Source: Candidatus Woesearchaeota archaeon
GTDB taxonomy: Archaea; Nanobdellota; Nanobdellia; Woesearchaeales; UBA12501
Direction of reading: 5' to 3'
Length of the DNA: 8,297 bases
Assembly: GCA_016203375.1 (NCBI GenBank)
Contig: JACQMX010000059.1
Coordinates: forward strand, 1 to 8,297
Below are positions 1 through 5,208 of the stretch, in pieces. The notes beneath the pieces are model-generated. The model did no database searches and was not told the DNA's origin. It saw only the letters and a list, made by a program, of their open reading frames with translations. Both the position numbers and the translations under genes were made by a program. Position 1 is the first letter of the stretch, and each line of letters starts with the position of its first letter.

Positions 1-1
1 C

Positions 2-352
2 ATGATTAGCCCGATCAAGTACCCAAATTTCAAGGATGAAGCAACTAAAAAATATCGCTTGCGTGGCGTGGTCGGATTAGGCATTTTCGCAATTATCCTA
101 TTTTTACCCATAGCAATGACATGGAAAGCTATCGTGATTAATGTCCTCTTCTGGACATTTTTACTCGTGCCACTATGTTTTGACAGTATCGTGAGGCGAA
201 AAAAATTTGTTGTCCTATTCGCGGCCGGCCTTGTGCTTGCTTCGATAGCTTTTTATGAGAATCCTCTTTTTCTTATCGTGCTGCCCGTGATATACGCAAC
301 CATCGCTGCTCCGCTTATTCAGACGGCGATGATGGAACGAGAGATGATGTGA
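2..352 (+). CDS. Small four-helix membrane protein of unknown function
   Basis: This 116-residue protein is not recognised. It has a short polar N terminus with a KK-Y-R cluster, then four hydrophobic segments at about residues 22-42, 44-60, 68-85 and 87-105, with a positively charged RRKK loop near 65-68. The C terminus (MMEREMM) is charged. It ends in TGA with the next gene's ATG immediately after, so it is very likely co-transcribed and translationally coupled with the DUF212 and CarS genes. That context suggests a membrane or lipid role, but nothing in the sequence names one. The start lies at the window edge, so a more upstream start cannot be excluded. Confidence 0.7.
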   Translation: MISPIKYPNFKDEATKKYRLRGVVGLGIFAIILFLPIAMTWKAIVINVLFWTFLLVPLCFDSIVRRKKFVVLFAAGLVLASIAFYENPLFLIVLPVIYATIAAPLIQTAMMEREMM

Positions 353-811
353 ATGAATATGGCTCCGTTTATTATCAAATTGGTAAGTAGCAAAATACTC
401 ATGAGTTGTGTGCTTTCCTTTCTTCTGGCGAAGCTCCTAAAAGTGGTTATTCTTCTCATGCAGACGGGAAAGTTCGAAAGGAAATACTTGTTCACCTCTG
501 GTGCTATGCCGTCGGTGCATGCCGCGAGTGTGGCGGCTTTAACAACAGCGATCTTCTTTGAAGAGGGAGTAACGCCACTTTCGATAGCAGTACTCATATT
601 CTCTATAATTATCGTCCGTGATGCTGTCGGTATACGCTGGACTGCAGGTCAACAGAGTATTGTTATCAATCGAATGATTGAATATCTTCGCAAACAAGGC
701 AAGTTCAAGCTTGACAAACTCGAGGAAGTCATGGGCCATACCCTTTCTGAAGTTGTTGTGGGAAGCGTTATTGGCATCCTGATAACAAGCAGTATATATT
801 TGGTGATTTAA
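353..811 (+). CDS. DUF212 / divergent PAP2 family membrane protein
   Basis: This 152-residue protein has the length and motif order of the DUF212 (divergent PAP2, YuiD-like) family. Visible motifs are GAMPSVH (50-56), which resembles phosphatase motif 2 of PAP2 enzymes, VRDAVGIRW..GQQ (88-101), and MGHT followed by a Gly-rich helix (127-142). Hydrophobic helices lie near 15-35, 57-70, 76-90 and 134-151. PAP2 enzymes hydrolyse lipid phosphates; whether DUF212 proteins do is not established, so activity here is inference. Its ATG follows the upstream TGA directly, and its TAA shares one base with the CarS start (TAATG). This tight linkage with an ether-lipid enzyme suggests a role in handling isoprenoid or lipid phosphates. 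Confidence 0.85.
   Translation: MNMAPFIIKLVSSKILMSCVLSFLLAKLLKVVILLMQTGKFERKYLFTSGAMPSVHAASVAALTTAIFFEEGVTPLSIAVLIFSIIIVRDAVGIRWTAGQQSIVINRMIEYLRKQGKFKLDKLEEVMGHTLSEVVVGSVIGILITSSIYLVI
802..807 (+). promoter_or_regulatory. SD site of carS
   Basis: GGTGAT lies 3 nt before the carS ATG, inside the last codons of the DUF212 gene. It matches the archaeal anti-SD sequence. With the TAATG overlap it supports coupled translation and the start chosen for carS. Confidence 0.6.
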
Positions 812-1362
812 TGCAACCAATAATCCTAAAACTATTGTCAGCATTGTACTTCATGCTTCCCGCTTATGTTGCCAATATGGCGCCAGTGATCGTGAAGCGT
901 ATAAACATTTTTAATGTTCCGCTTGATCAAGGCCGGAAATGGAAAGATGGAAAACCTGTCTTTGGCAGCCATAAGACGTGGCGTGGCTTGATCGCAGCAG
1001 TTGTCTTCGGTGCGGCAGTTTTCGCGCTGCAGCAGCGACTGTATGTTTATGATTTCTGGAGAAGCATCAGCTTGGTTAATTATCCAGCACAGCCTGCCAT
1101 GCTTGGAGTCTTTCTTGGCCTTGGCGCTATTCTTGGGGACTTGGTGAAGAGTTTCTTCAAGCGCAGAAGGTATATCACCTCAGGAAAGCCATGGATTCCC
1201 TTTGATCAGCTTGATTTTGTTGTTGGGGCATTGCTCCTCTCAAGCCTTTACTACATCCCGCAATTGTGGGTGTATGTCGTGCTGCTCGTAATAAGTCCTT
1301 TGTTGCATATTCTTGTTAATCATATTGCGTTTTATCTCCGAATACGAAAGGAAAAGTGGTGA
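811..1362 (+). CDS. carS: CDP-archaeol synthase (CTP:2,3-di-O-geranylgeranyl-sn-glycerol-1-phosphate cytidylyltransferase)
   Basis: CarS activates unsaturated archaetidic acid with CTP to give CDP-archaeol, the precursor of polar head-group attachment in archaeal membrane lipids. The 183-residue product has the family hallmarks in order: YFMLPAYVANMAP (13-25), PLD.G..W.DGKP.FG.HKTWRG (37-59), LG.GAILGDL.KSFFKRR (102-119) and the acidic KPWIPFDQLD (126-135). The last two correspond to the KR and D..D catalytic region of CdsA-type cytidylyltransferases. Hydrophobic helices lie near 5-25, 58-75, 97-112, 134-149 and 151-175, fitting the five-helix CarS fold. Length is normal for the family. It is the last gene of the operon, overlaps the DUF212 stop by one base, and is followed by a hairpin. 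Confidence 0.95.
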   Translation: MQPIILKLLSALYFMLPAYVANMAPVIVKRINIFNVPLDQGRKWKDGKPVFGSHKTWRGLIAAVVFGAAVFALQQRLYVYDFWRSISLVNYPAQPAMLGVFLGLGAILGDLVKSFFKRRRYITSGKPWIPFDQLDFVVGALLLSSLYYIPQLWVYVVLLVISPLLHILVNHIAFYLRIRKEKW

Positions 1363-1398
1363 TATAATTAGGATTTGATTATTTCTAAGAATTATGGG

Positions 1399-1435
1399 GT
1401 TCGTCGGCCTTCAAATGTGTAGAGAGCCGACGAAC
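1399..1435. terminator. Hairpin between convergent genes, probable bidirectional terminator
   Basis: A perfect 10-bp inverted repeat, GTTCGTCGGC (1399-1408) and GCCGACGAAC (1426-1435), encloses a 17-nt loop. It lies between the carS stop and the stop of the convergent gene ending at 1455. No long T run follows on the + strand, so the terminator role is inferred from position. Confidence 0.5.
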
Positions 1436-1454
1436 AGAATGAGTTGTTGTAGCA

Positions 1455-1925
1455 TTAAACAAATGCGAGCAGAATTAATGGAATTAAAAGTGCTGGTAAA
1501 AAGAATATTAACCACATTTGCTTCATAGTGCTTTTCAACATTCTCCACAATGTTGCGTTCTTTCTCGTGCTTGCCATTAGTGAGCCCATTGGCAGGCCAA
1601 AAAGGAAAATGATGGATGCTCCATGCAGCAAGGCTGGAGAAAAATAAAGGATGCCAAGCGACATGCCAAGTAGTGAATATATGCTGCGATAGTTCAGGAG
1701 CAGATAGCCCGCGCCGCCAATCACTAGGACGGTGGCTGTTTGCAGTAACGTATGATGATAATACAGCAGGAGAGCAATGAGGAGAATATAGACCGCTTTC
1801 TTCAGCAAAAGCAGCCAGCGCCTTCCCGACACAACCTCTTCTGGTGATACGGCTCCCAAAACGATGCCGGCAAGAAGACCAAGAAAGCTTACCACGGCGA
1901 TGCCAAGATAAGGAAGATACTCCAT
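1455..1925 (-). CDS. Polytopic membrane protein of unknown function
   Basis: The 156-residue product is almost entirely hydrophobic, with about five or six membrane segments: residues 3-24, 43-55, 63-78, 82-94, 99-117 and 137-155 counted from the chosen start. A charged loop (PEEVVSGRR) follows the first helix and a basic loop (STRKNATLWRMLKS) precedes the last. There are no cysteines, no catalytic motif and no family match I recognise. I chose the ATG at 1925 over an in-frame TTG at 1940 because a TATA-like box at 1951-1957 sits about 28 nt upstream, the same spacing as at other genes here, which implies a leaderless mRNA. Its promoter region is shared with the divergent Cys-rich gene and contains a palindromic element. 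Confidence 0.7.
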   Translation of the reverse strand: MEYLPYLGIAVVSFLGLLAGIVLGAVSPEEVVSGRRWLLLLKKAVYILLIALLLYYHHTLLQTATVLVIGGAGYLLLNYRSIYSLLGMSLGILYFSPALLHGASIIFLFGLPMGSLMASTRKNATLWRMLKSTMKQMWLIFFLPALLIPLILLAFV

Positions 1926-1950
1926 GACGGGTAAGAACAAGAGCTTGTTA

Positions 1951-1957
1951 ATATAGT
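1951..1957 (-). promoter_or_regulatory. TATA box for the 1455-1925 gene
   Basis: On the - strand this reads ACTATAT. Its centre is about 28 nt upstream of the ATG at 1925, placing transcription start at or near the start codon. Confidence 0.45.
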
Positions 1958-1967
1958 CTTCGACAGC

Positions 1968-2114
1968 TCTGTCCAGAATGTAGCTGACGCCTTATTTGGT
2001 TTGGAGTTATGGGTTTGGAGTAAGGAGTTCCTTCGACGTACTCCGAACTCCTTACCCCTAACTCAGAACCCATTCCAGCCGAGCGCGGCAACAGCCGCGC
2101 GAGATTCAGGACAG
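1968..2114. repeat. Palindromic intergenic element, copy 1
   Basis: This 147-bp element is related to the one at 3320-3499. The first 24 bases (1968-1991) match 3320-3343 at 19 positions, and CGAGATTCAGGACAG at 2100-2114 matches 3485-3499 at 14 of 15. Its ends form an imperfect terminal inverted repeat: CTGTCCAGAATGT at 1969-1981 against the reverse complement of 2102-2114, CTGTCCTGAATCT. Inside are a perfect 11-bp inverted repeat (2020-2030 with 2045-2055, GTAAGGAGTTC) that extends imperfectly outward, and a hairpin GCGCGGC-AACA-GCCGCGC (2083-2100). No ORF explains it. The size, terminal repeats and lack of coding capacity suggest a MITE-like element or a conserved structured regulatory DNA/RNA. 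It lies exactly between the two divergent core promoters. Confidence 0.7.
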
Positions 2115-2133
2115 GGCCGCCTTCGACGAAAAG

Positions 2134-2141
2134 TATATAAA
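2134..2141 (+). promoter_or_regulatory. TATA box for the Cys-rich protein gene
   Basis: TATATAAA is centred about 28 nt upstream of the ATG at 2165. Transcription is predicted to start at or within a few bases of the start codon. No SD site is visible. Confidence 0.7.
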
Positions 2142-2164
2142 CTTACAGATGAAGAATCATAATC

Positions 2165-2914
2165 ATGGTCAGCGAAAAACTAACGGACGCGTTAGCAGTG
2201 GCGCTTGTGGCTGTTCTTGCTCTTACTATCCTCGGAACTGTTAAGGATGGAGGGGGCGAAACAAATGCGGCCGGCGCCGTGGTGTATGCAGGCGCGTCCT
2301 GTGCAGAAGAAAGCTACCGTTGTCTTGGTGATTATACTCAAGTATGCCATAAGGAGCAGTGGATTAATGAGGAAAAATGTCCGGCAGGATGCAGCAATGG
2401 TCAATGCCTGCGTGGCACGCAATGCATGGAAGGAGAATATCGTTGTCTTAATGAGTATATGCAGTCCTGCGTTTATGGAGCATGGTTTAACAAGGCACGA
2501 TGTAAAGAAGGATGCAAGAATGCGGCGTGTGTCGAATATGTTAAAGAGCGGACATGCACAGACAGCGATAATGGCAAGAATTTCTTAGTGGCAGGCAATG
2601 CTTACGGTGTTGATATCCATAATGCGCATTTCTCCAAGATAGATTATTGCTTGACGGAACAAGACCTTGTTGAATACTCATGCACGCAAGGCTATCTTTT
2701 TGAAGACAAGTATCTCTGTTCTGGTGTTTGCAAAGATGGCGCGTGCGTTGAAGAAGAAAAAGAGGAAGAAATAAAAGAAGAGATGGCAGAAGAGCCAGCA
2801 GTCACGGAACAGCCAGCACATGTACCTGCTCCAGAGCCGGCCGTAAGCATACTCAAGACAGAAGGATGGTTTGCAAGATTGTGGGCATGGATTAAAGGTA
2901 TATTTACGAGATGA
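2165..2914 (+). CDS. Secreted or membrane-anchored cysteine-rich repeat protein
   Basis: The 249-residue protein begins with a short charged segment and one hydrophobic helix (about 8-24), a signal sequence or N-terminal anchor. Two tandem repeats follow with identical cysteine spacing: C46, C53, C61, C72, C76, C81 and C87, C94, C102, C113, C117, C122. Each contains an YRCL..Y.Q.C....W core. A third, divergent module has C131, C162, C173, C185, C189, C194, whose last three cysteines keep the C-x3-C-x4-C ending. That makes 18 cysteines, an even number, suited to disulfides outside the cell. A Glu/Lys-rich then Pro/Ala/Glu-rich linker (195-226) leads to an aromatic, amphipathic C terminus (WFARLWAWIKGIFTR), which may touch the membrane. 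The function is unknown; a surface or adhesion role is inference. The VKOR system in this window could form its disulfides. Confidence 0.8.
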   Translation: MVSEKLTDALAVALVAVLALTILGTVKDGGGETNAAGAVVYAGASCAEESYRCLGDYTQVCHKEQWINEEKCPAGCSNGQCLRGTQCMEGEYRCLNEYMQSCVYGAWFNKARCKEGCKNAACVEYVKERTCTDSDNGKNFLVAGNAYGVDIHNAHFSKIDYCLTEQDLVEYSCTQGYLFEDKYLCSGVCKDGACVEEEKEEEIKEEMAEEPAVTEQPAHVPAPEPAVSILKTEGWFARLWAWIKGIFTR

Positions 2915-2950
2915 TGAGAAGATACCCATATTGATTATTTAGCTGTGTAA

Positions 2951-3271
2951 TTATTTAACTATTTTCTCTTGGGGTTCTCCGCCATGGGCATAAATCCACT
3001 GCGCATGTCCCCATTGAATAAGCAGCTCTACACCAAGCCGTTCAACTTCAAGAGGAAGATCACAAGCGCCAAAACATGAGCCTGCCCAGATGATGATCTC
3101 CGCGCCGGTGCGTTCATGCAGCTCATCCACAATACGCTTCCCTTCTGGTTTCAAACCATCAGGTAGTTGAATGCAAACGCGCTTGGCCTTTTCTCGTTTT
3201 ATAATTTCAGCCGCGCGGTCCAGTTCAAGGTTGTAGGTGATCTTCGTGTATTTGTCTTGTCGTTTATCCAT
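2951..3271 (-). CDS. Dph2-like diphthamide synthesis protein, first domain only (truncated)
   Basis: Archaeal Dph2 is a radical-SAM-like [4Fe-4S] enzyme that transfers the 3-amino-3-carboxypropyl group of SAM to a histidine of elongation factor 2. It is normally about 330-350 residues in three similar domains, each giving one cluster cysteine. This ORF encodes 106 residues matching only domain 1: YNLELDRA (13-20), AKRVCIQLPDGLKPEG (29-44), IIWAGSCFGACDLPL (59-73) and LGVELLIQWGHAQW (79-92). C70 in GACD is the domain-1 cluster cysteine. After GHAQW the sequence leaves the family pattern and stops at residue 106. Domains 2 and 3 are absent, and the convergent neighbour ends 37 bp away, so they cannot follow here. 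I chose the ATG at 3271 because a TATA box lies about 26 nt upstream. It may be a pseudogene, half of a split enzyme, or a reduced protein. Confidence 0.75.
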   Translation of the reverse strand: MDKRQDKYTKITYNLELDRAAEIIKREKAKRVCIQLPDGLKPEGKRIVDELHERTGAEIIIWAGSCFGACDLPLEVERLGVELLIQWGHAQWIYAHGGEPQEKIVK

Positions 3272-3292
3272 AGAAGCAAAGGATAAGGTAGC

Positions 3293-3300
3293 ATATAAAT
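3293..3300 (-). promoter_or_regulatory. TATA box for the Dph2-like gene
   Basis: The + strand reads ATATAAAT here, so the - strand box is ATTTATAT. It is centred about 26 nt upstream of the ATG at 3271, arguing for a leaderless start there rather than a more upstream in-frame codon inside the palindromic element. Confidence 0.6.
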
Positions 3301-3319
3301 AGATTTGCCTAGAAGAGGA

Positions 3320-3499
3320 TCTGTCCTGAATGTGGCCGGTGCCATCTTTTTCGCGCCAGCGCACTCCGTAAGATTATGTGCTCTAACCTGAGCCGAGGTT
3401 CCGATCCTCCCCCTTCCATGAGGAGGATCGGAACCTCGGCGAAGCGGCGTGCCCGGTTGGCGTTCGATGGCACTGGCCGAACAGCGAGATTCCGGACAG
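3320..3499. repeat. Palindromic intergenic element, copy 2
   Basis: This 180-bp element shares both ends with the one at 1968-2114. It has three nested inverted repeats. The outermost is the terminal pair 3321-3333 with 3487-3499 (11 of 13). Next is GGCCGGTGCCATC at 3334-3346 with 3466-3478 (12 of 13). The innermost is a perfect 19-bp arm, 3392-3410 with 3422-3440, around an 11-nt loop. The whole element could fold into one long hairpin. Frames crossing it give Arg/Pro-rich translations without domain signatures, typical of noncoding palindromes. It lies between the divergent TATA boxes at 3293-3300 and 3568-3575. The rest of the 3272-3597 gap shows only those promoters. Confidence 0.8.
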
Positions 3500-3562
3500 A
3501 GACCATAGAAGATCCGTCGATTGTGCACTATTTGACGAATAAAATGACAAATTAAAAATAGA

Positions 3563-3575
3563 AAAGGCTTAAATA
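3563..3575 (+). promoter_or_regulatory. BRE and TATA box for the 3598 gene
   Basis: AAAGGCTTAAATA combines a purine-rich BRE-like stretch with a TATA box centred about 26 nt upstream of the ATG at 3598. The same 13 bases occur on the - strand at 5057-5069, upstream of another gene. Confidence 0.7.
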
Positions 3576-3597
3576 GTTACTGACATTAAAAACTTGC

Positions 3598-4206
3598 ATG
3601 AACAATAGATTTGCCATTGTAGTATCGCTTCTCTTTGTGTTCCTTATCCCTCATTTCGCGTATGCGGCTATACCGCCATCCGCGTATCTCTACGTTTTAT
3701 ATGATGGAAATGAAGTTTCAGACGCAGCGTTTTATGGAGACTTTCTGGTTTGTGAAGCAAAGGAATATCAATCGCATCAGGCGATCGTACCGCAATTAGA
3801 GATTAACCAATATGATGCGGAAAAGGACTGTTATTGGAAACCACCAGCTTGGGAGTATAGGTGGAGCAATTGCAGGAAGAGCAAATGTGATTTTTTCCCA
3901 ATACCTTATGGAAAAACCAGACTTGCGCTATACATCCAGAGCGTCGATAAGGTATTCATAACAAATGAGATAAATGCTGATGCTGATAAGAATGAATATA
4001 ACGTGGAATTATCATCAAACGGGTCCGCTATTATTTCAGCAACTTCTGATATAGAGATGGGCATCTCTGACAACACGACGGATACAGGAGAGATAATCCC
4101 TTCCCCTCAAGAAAGTAACCCTTATTCTCCATATTTGATTCTTTTTCTCTTTATTTTAGTATTCATTGGCTGGATACTGCGCAGAATCATGAAAGCTAAG
4201 AAATAA
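3598..4206 (+). CDS. Type I membrane protein of unknown function with an extracytoplasmic domain
   Basis: The 202-residue product has a clear signal peptide (1-23, ending in AYA before AIPP). A hydrophilic ectodomain of about 150 residues follows, with four cysteines (C52, C78, C92, C97) that could form two disulfides. A Ser/Thr/Asn/Glu-rich stalk (138-175) leads to one transmembrane helix (about 178-194) and a short basic tail (RRIMKAKK). This is the layout of a surface protein anchored at its C terminus. No domain family is recognised. The start is set by the signal peptide and the TATA box 26 nt upstream. It is monocistronic: its stop lies 10 bp from that of the convergent gene at 4217. 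Confidence 0.75.
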   Translation: MNNRFAIVVSLLFVFLIPHFAYAAIPPSAYLYVLYDGNEVSDAAFYGDFLVCEAKEYQSHQAIVPQLEINQYDAEKDCYWKPPAWEYRWSNCRKSKCDFFPIPYGKTRLALYIQSVDKVFITNEINADADKNEYNVELSSNGSAIISATSDIEMGISDNTTDTGEIIPSPQESNPYSPYLILFLFILVFIGWILRRIMKAKK

Positions 4207-4216
4207 TTCTTTTCCT

Positions 4217-4849
4217 TTATGTAAGCTTTGATTGTCCTCCAAAAATTAATTCACGATGCGCATCAAGGAATTCTTGCTTGCCTTCAAGACGATCACCGCA
4301 ATAATGAGGATCGCCTTTGACAAGCGTAGCATCTATTCCAAGTATTTGTTCGAATACGGACACAAATCGCTTTGCATTACCAGGAACGCAATGATTATTC
4401 ATTTCTCCGTATATTGTTATTTCTACCGCAAATGGAGGGTGTCGGCCTTCACCCTGCAATCTCCTAGCCATCCTACCCGCCGCTTCATTTGAATCTGGAT
4501 GAACAATAAGACGCTCGAGATAGAGCTTTCGCGCTTCATCAATCAGACCTTCTTCTATTTTATGACGGAATGCATAGGTAACATCTTGAGATGGTTTTTG
4601 CGCAGTGTTTGGCACTACGACAAGATAATTTCCCTTTTTCGCTTCTTCCGCAAATCGTGACAGGCAAAGATGATGCAATAATTCAGCATACTGATCTACA
4701 GAAAGTCCATTTTTATCCAGAAAATCAGGAATACCTGCAACCTGATAATGAGGAAATTTTGTATAATAAGGAGAAGGCCGCTTTGGATAAAAAGAATCAC
4801 GTCCTAAGCCGTAGAATAGATGAACAGCAAGATCAATAGAAATTGTCAT
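4217..4849 (-). CDS. Conserved-looking soluble protein of unknown function
   Basis: The 210-residue protein is not recognised. It looks soluble, with no signal peptide or membrane helix. The N-terminal part has Tyr/Pro/Phe-rich loops (12-42), a helical segment (51-70) follows, and a strand-like NYLVVVPNT spans 74-82. A helical stretch rich in Glu/Arg runs from 96 to 132. The C-terminal part alternates strands and helices: PFAVEITIYGE (139-149), NAKRFVSVFEQILGI (158-172) and LVKGDPHYCGDRLEGK (176-191). Several potential ligand or catalytic residues (H153, C154, D180, H182, C184, D186) cluster there, but no family is assigned. It is translated from the same mRNA as the 54-residue ORF upstream; AGGAAGTG, an SD-like site, lies 5 nt before its ATG and overlaps that ORF's stop. 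Confidence 0.75.
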   Translation of the reverse strand: MTISIDLAVHLFYGLGRDSFYPKRPSPYYTKFPHYQVAGIPDFLDKNGLSVDQYAELLHHLCLSRFAEEAKKGNYLVVVPNTAQKPSQDVTYAFRHKIEEGLIDEARKLYLERLIVHPDSNEAAGRMARRLQGEGRHPPFAVEITIYGEMNNHCVPGNAKRFVSVFEQILGIDATLVKGDPHYCGDRLEGKQEFLDAHRELIFGGQSKLT

Positions 4850-4854
4850 AGGGG

Positions 4855-4862
4855 CACTTCCT
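4855..4862 (-). promoter_or_regulatory. SD site overlapping the upstream stop codon
   Basis: On the - strand AGGAAGTG is one mismatch from AGGAGGTG and lies 5 nt before the ATG at 4849. Its first base is the last base of the upstream TAA, indicating translational coupling. Confidence 0.55.
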
Positions 4863-5026
4863 TATTCTATCAAGAACAGCTCATCCAACTCATGCTTGCT
4901 TAGCTTTTGCTGATTGAGCTTTTTATTAAAATCCTTCTCATCAAGTTTTCGAGGTTCAAAGATAGGACTATCATCATCGGTTGTTTCGAAATTGACGTCT
5001 TCTCCCATACTATAACCACCAAACAT
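4862..5026 (-). CDS. Small acidic protein (54 aa) coupled to the 4217-4849 gene
   Basis: This short ORF starts at the ATG at 5026, or at an internal ATG at 5008 that would give 48 residues. The product opens MFGGYSMGED, has an acidic stretch (ETTDDDSPIFEP, 14-25), then a charged, probably helical half (KLDEKDFNKKLNQQKLSK, 27-44, and HELDELFLIE). It has no cysteines and no membrane segment. The evidence that it is real is that it starts about 34 nt downstream of a strong TATA box, has no in-frame stop, and ends exactly where the SD site of the 210-residue gene begins. Pairing of a small charged ORF with a larger soluble protein suggests partners; a toxin-antitoxin pair is only one speculative option. 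I recognise no family. Confidence 0.65.
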   Translation of the reverse strand: MFGGYSMGEDVNFETTDDDSPIFEPRKLDEKDFNKKLNQQKLSKHELDELFLIE

Positions 5027-5056
5027 ATTGTTATCACTGCATAGTGATATAACTTA

Positions 5057-5069
5057 TATTTAAGCCTTT
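5057..5069 (-). promoter_or_regulatory. BRE and TATA box for the 54-aa / 210-aa gene pair
   Basis: The - strand reads AAAGGCTTAAATA, identical to 3563-3575 on the + strand, and continues TAAG. The box centre is about 34 nt upstream of the ATG at 5026, so a 5' leader of only several bases is expected. Confidence 0.65.
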
Positions 5070-5080
5070 CGTTTTCAATG

Positions 5081-5105
5081 AAAAAGGTTAAAAACAAGAG
5101 AAAAA
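5081..5105 (-). terminator. Oligo-T terminator of the VKOR-CcdA operon
   Basis: On the - strand three T5 tracts occur in a row (5101-5105, 5090-5094, 5081-5085). They lie downstream of the structured region that follows the CcdA stop and upstream of the next gene's TATA box. Clustered T tracts are the usual archaeal termination signal. Confidence 0.55.
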
Positions 5106-5130
5106 GGGAGTATAGGCTGTTTTGCTGCTG

Positions 5131-5202
5131 TCAAAAACGGCTGGGGACCACCAGTTAATAGACTGGTGACGTGTTCGCTTCGCTCACCCCTGCCGTTTTT
5201 GA
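5131..5202. repeat. Nested hairpin I in the 3' region of the CcdA operon
   Basis: A perfect 11-bp inverted repeat (TCAAAAACGGC at 5131-5141, GCCGTTTTTGA at 5192-5202) continues past a T-T mismatch with GGGG/CCCC (5143-5146 with 5187-5190). Nested within is CACCAGT (5149-5155) with ACTGGTG (5162-5168) around a TAATAG loop. It lies in the gap 5027-5287, where no gene of ordinary size is seen. Confidence 0.7.
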
Positions 5203-5208
5203 GCATGC

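Noticed and set aside
2205..2588. 127-residue + strand ORF in another frame of the Cys-rich gene
   Set aside because: It is a shadow frame: the main frame has exact Cys-repeat spacing, a TATA box and a signal segment.
3272..3364. Longer N terminus for the Dph2-like protein (in-frame start at 3364)
   Set aside because: It would begin inside the palindromic element and upstream of the TATA box at 3293-3300. The added residues show no Dph2 similarity.
3371..3440. tRNA-like sequence on the - strand (GCTCAGGTTAGAGC resembles a D arm, and the AGGTTCCGATCCT arm resembles a T arm)
   Set aside because: No anticodon arm of 5-bp stem and 7-nt loop follows, no acceptor stem pairs, the loop lacks the TTCRA pattern, and the arms belong to the perfect 19-bp palindrome.
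3199..3528. ORFs of 65-109 residues on the - strand through the palindromic element at 3320-3499
   Set aside because: The translations are Arg/Pro/Ser-rich with no domain, signal or start signals, and follow from the palindromic base composition. One also overlaps the well-supported Dph2-like gene.
4900..5097. 65-residue - strand ORF overlapping the 54-residue ORF
   Set aside because: Its start lies upstream of the TATA box at 5057-5069, so it would not be on that transcript. The 54-residue frame has a matching start and a stop overlapping the next SD site.
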